Positions 5,816-7,360 of a stretch of DNA of 7,360 nucleotides are shown piece after piece (within the stretch, counting starts at the first letter, position 1; every line of letters starts with the position of its first letter). The stretch lies in the NCBI GenBank assembly GCA_025963425.1, contig JAOPUQ010000402.1, positions 1-7,360 on the forward strand. The letters are read 5' to 3'. The DNA is from Modestobacter sp. (GTDB lineage Bacteria; Actinomycetota; Actinomycetes; Mycobacteriales; Geodermatophilaceae). The translations under genes were made by a program, and so were the position numbers. Below the pieces are notes generated by a model. That model did not search any database, was not told where the DNA came from, and saw nothing but the letters and a program-made list of their open reading frames with translations.

Positions 5816-5912
5816 GCGGCGCACTCGATGACCGGTCCAGATCTTCCGGTTCGCCGCCGACCCGCTGACCGACCCCGCCGTCCCAGCCACCCCCGCGGGA
5901 AGCTCGGCCGCG
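5816..5912. other. non-coding stretch between the TetR gene and the ATPase remnant
   Basis: I see no supported gene here. The 10-base TGACCGGTCC at 5769-5778 (inside the TetR gene) recurs at 5829-5838, and ACCGG/CCGGT arms (5831-5835, 5847-5851) could form a weak hairpin that might end the operon transcript. The frame leading into the ATPase remnant is open from 5832 but shows no familiar start. Confidence 0.3.
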
Positions 5913-6099
5913 GTGTGCCGGGCTGTGCACAAGACCTACCGGACGGCGACGGAGTCGGTTCCCGCACTGGTCGACGTCACGCCGGCCATCCCGCGGGCGC
6001 GGGTCACCGTGGTCGTCGGGCCGTCGGGATCGGGCAAGTCCTCCCTCCTGCGCCGCGGACCGGGTGCTGTCGATGCGCGACGGCCACCTCACCGAGGGC
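5913..6099 (+). pseudogene. MacB/LolD-type ABC ATPase remnant with central deletion
   Basis: From 5913 the frame reads AVHKTYRT, then VPALVDVTPAIPRARVTVVV and Walker A GPSGSGKSS followed by LLR, ending near 6053: a good N-terminus of the ATPase that partners FtsX-like permeases. Directly afterwards, in another frame (6052-6099), comes AADRVLSMRDGHLTEG, the usual C-terminal end of the same family (after the H-loop). The Q-loop, signature, Walker B and H-loop, about 150 residues, are absent and the two ends are joined out of frame. It cannot encode a working ATPase. The frame is open upstream to a TGA at 5829-5831, so the original start is uncertain; GTG 5913 is used here only as a marker. Family assignment is from memory of the motifs. 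Confidence 0.8.
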
Positions 6100-6107
6100 C
6101 CGCCGAC

Positions 6108-6179
6108 GTGCGGCACGGACTCTGGCGGCTCCCGCCCTGGACCCGCGCTCCGCTGCGGGGCCTTCGCCGGCCGGCCGCC
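6108..6179 (+). pseudogene. FtsX-like permease remnant, N-terminal scrap
   Basis: Starting with GTG 6108 the frame reads MRHGLWRLPPWTRAPLRGLR before similarity is lost. This resembles the cytoplasmic N-terminus that precedes the first helix in actinobacterial FtsX-like permeases, and its place right after the ATPase C-terminus is where such a gene would begin. No transmembrane helix follows. 6180-6211 is unassigned; it reads DKVQTNANFLG in one frame, which I do not recognise. Confidence 0.5.
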
Positions 6180-6211
6180 GGACAAGGTGCAGACCAACGC
6201 CAACTTCCTTG

Positions 6212-6334
6212 GCCCGACACCCGGGTGCGCGACCGGGCCTCCAGGTACAGCAGCAGTCCGCCGATCGCGATCACCCCGACGAAGACGGCGAGCGCGGACA
6301 GGTACCCGCAGGTCCAGGTGATGCCCAGCTCCAT
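6212..6334 (-). pseudogene. FtsX-like permease remnant, inverted internal segment
   Basis: On the minus strand, reading from 6334, the translation is MELGITWTCGYLSALAVFVG followed by VIAIGGLLLYLEARSRTRVSG. GGLLLYLEARSR is a recognisable stretch at the end of a transmembrane helix in the C-terminal FtsX domain, normally followed by YALARRMGLS. Here similarity stops after VSG. In an intact permease this segment would sit shortly before the piece now found on the plus strand at 6333-6586, so it has been flipped relative to the rest of the gene. One junction falls at the CCATGG palindrome at 6331-6336, which explains why start-like ATGs appear on both strands there. I do not regard it as a free-standing gene. 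Confidence 0.7.
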
Positions 6335-6335
6335 G

Positions 6336-6586
6336 GCCGTCGAGCTCGCCGGGGTCGCGGTCGCGGGCCTCCTGCTGGGCGCGGTGCCGGCGGCCGGTGC
6401 GGTGGCGGCGGTCTACCGGCGGCTGGACGTCCACCTGCTGCGCCCGCCCACCCCGCTGCTCGACGTCCCCTGGGCGGCGGTGGCCGCGACGGTGGTGGTG
6501 ACCGTCGCGGTGGCCGGCTGACCGCGCTCTACGCCCAGCGCGCCGCCGACCGCGCCGACCCGGCGTCCGTGCTCCGCGAGGACACC
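6336..6586 (+). pseudogene. FtsX-like permease remnant, C-terminus with frameshift
   Basis: The plus strand from 6336 reads AVELAGVAVAGLLLGAVPAA, then VAAVYRRLDVHLLRPPTPLL, then DVPWAAVAATVVVTVAVAG and a TGA at 6519-6521. Moving to another frame at 6518 continues without a break as LTALYAQRAADRADPASVLR plus EDT, the standard end of FtsX-like permeases (QRAADRADPASVLRED). Adding one C (GGC-CTG-ACC instead of GGC-TGA-CC) would restore the frame, so a single-base deletion is the simplest reading. The two hydrophobic segments are the last two helices of the permease. Together with the pieces upstream it is what remains of a peptide, lipid or drug ABC system of the MacB type. Confidence 0.8.
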
Positions 6587-6614
6587 AGACCGCGTCCTAC
6601 CTCACCGCGGGGGG

Positions 6615-6667
6615 ACCTACCGCGCGGCCGGCCACCAGATAGGTGCCGCTGACCCCAGGTGACCTGG
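6615..6667 (+). repeat. ~52-bp intergenic repeat, copy B
   Basis: This is the second copy of the repeat at 2476-2526, in the same orientation. ACCTACC (6615-6621) pairs with GATAGGT (6638-6644) with a single C/A mismatch that would be a G-U pair in a minus-strand RNA, and the palindrome grows to CCAGGTGACCTGG (6655-6667). It lies 12 bases after the thioesterase stop on the minus strand and 29 bases after the last recognisable FtsX codon on the plus strand. Here it could act as a terminator for the thioesterase gene, but copy A is not so placed. Confidence 0.6.
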
Positions 6668-6679
6668 TCCCAGCGGGCG

Positions 6680-7360
6680 TCAGGAGCCGCGAGGCGCGCG
6701 GGCGAGCTGGCGGCTCTGCGCGACCAGCCGGCCGGTGGAGTCCCAGATCCGGTAGTCCTCGTCGATCCAGCCGCCGGCGATCTCGCTGGCCCGGGCCTCC
6801 ACCAGGCACCAGCCCGGCGCCGGCAGCGCCCGGACCAGCACCTGCAGCTGCACCGTCGGCGCCCAGCCGAACTGGCCGAGCGCCCACGAGGTCGGCGGCA
6901 GCGCGTCGGCGAAGGTGACCAGCGCCAGCGGGTCGGGGTCCCGGCCGTCGGCGAAGCGCATCCAGGCCCGGATGACCGGCTCGTCGCCGGGCTGCCCCAG
7001 CGCCCAGCCGGCGGTCAGCGGGTCGATCCGGCTGTCCACCCTGAGCGTGAGCCCAGGGACGGTGACCCGGGCCGGGGCCAGGTGGGCGTTCTCGGCCATG
7101 GAGAAGCACTCCTCGACCGGCGAGGCGGCCGGCATCGGCGAGGAGAAGACCGGGGCCTCGCTGCCCAGCGTCGCGGTGGTCGCCTGCACGGTCACCGCCG
7201 GGCCGGTGGCGTCGGCGAGCACCACGGTGGAGTGGGCCAGGGTGCGCCCGGCCGGGCCGGGGGTGACCGTCAGCCGGGCGGGGCCTGCCGCGGCCGCCCG
7301 CAGGTAGCTGGCCGACAGCGCCACCGGGTGCGGGTGCGGCGACTCCAGCACCGCCGCCCG
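6680..7360 (-). CDS. acyl-CoA thioesterase-like protein (5' part outside window)
   Basis: The last 226 residues of a thioesterase-family protein (TesB-like, double hotdog), reading in from the right edge to TGA at 6680-6682. The visible start, RAAVLESPHPHPVALSASYL, corresponds to the region after the first hotdog helix in this family, so the true start lies beyond 7360 and the GTG at 7351 is not used. The first hotdog half has alternating strands such as RTLAHSTVVLADATGPAVTV. The second includes WMRFADGRDPDPLALVTFAD and ends with GWIDEDYRIWDSTGRLVAQS followed by RQLA, the usual closing strand. Relatives hydrolyse acyl-CoA or belong to uncharacterised 'thioesterase family' groups; I see no diagnostic catalytic triad of E. 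coli TesB, so the activity is an inference. It is an apparently soluble protein. The decayed ABC region lies on its 3' side. Confidence 0.82.
   Translation of the reverse strand, partial: RAAVLESPHPHPVALSASYLRAAAAGPARLTVTPGPAGRTLAHSTVVLADATGPAVTVQATTATLGSEAPVFSSPMPAASPVEECFSMAENAHLAPARVTVPGLTLRVDSRIDPLTAGWALGQPGDEPVIRAWMRFADGRDPDPLALVTFADALPPTSWALGQFGWAPTVQLQVLVRALPAPGWCLVEARASEIAGGWIDEDYRIWDSTGRLVAQSRQLARAPRGS

Noticed and set aside
5769..5838. TGACCGGTCC direct repeat, 60 bp apart
   Set aside because: A ten-base GC-rich match across the end of the TetR gene is close to what chance allows; no structure or gene context supports it.
6089..6334. Small membrane protein on the minus strand
   Set aside because: Only the first ~41 residues look like protein, and they match an internal FtsX segment; the rest is antisense of other remnants. 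Better explained as an inverted pseudogene piece.
1..7360. tRNA, rRNA, CRISPR array, insertion sequence or phage genes
   Set aside because: I looked for cloverleaf-like arms, regular spacers, transposase motifs and integrase or phage proteins and saw none.

Overview
The base composition (very high GC, strong G/C preference at third codon positions), GTG starts, 4-base stop/start overlaps and protein types point to a high-GC actinobacterium. The wording of several proteins (the YflT-like stress protein, the COG3380-type oxidoreductase, the FtsX remnants) makes me think of Geodermatophilaceae (Blastococcus, Modestobacter, Geodermatophilus). That placement is recollection of family style, not a search result. 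I see no phage, plasmid, IS or CRISPR hallmark.

Layout. (1) 2-784 +: C-terminal nucleotide-binding half of an ABC exporter, cut by the left edge. (2) 931-1404 +: a two-helix membrane 'general stress protein' preceded by a possible SigH/SigR-type ECF promoter and an inverted repeat, ending in a strong long hairpin. (3) 1608-2429 -: a TrmH/SpoU-family RNA methyltransferase, convergent with the stress gene. (4) 2430-2588: divergent intergenic region holding one copy of an imperfect ~52-bp repeat. (5) 2589-3560 +: a renalase-like (COG3380) FAD-dependent oxidoreductase. (6) 3664-5815 +: a compact three-gene operon, namely an ABC-2 ATPase, an ABC-2 permease and a TetR regulator, joined by ATGA and CTGA overlaps. 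A perfect 7-bp-arm inverted repeat plus an extra half-site lies in its promoter region, which is the classic arrangement of a self-regulated drug or lipid efflux system. (7) 5816-6600: no intact gene. This stretch holds the rearranged wreck of a MacB/LolD-type ATPase plus FtsX permease cassette: ATPase N-terminus fused out of frame to ATPase C-terminus, permease N-terminus, a permease segment now lying on the opposite strand, and the permease C-terminus with a one-base frameshift. (8) 6615-6667: second copy of the ~52-bp repeat. (9) 6680-7360 -: an acyl-CoA thioesterase-like protein, cut by the right edge.

The most interesting items are the repeat shared by two unrelated intergenic regions (with a conserved CAGGTGACCTG palindrome and a conserved hairpin), the internally inverted FtsX pseudogene, the TetR gene that appears to start at CTG behind a perfect AGGAGG, and the two predicted regulatory sites (ECF promoter, TetR operator). 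I found no convincing wholly new multi-gene system; the named genes belong to known families.
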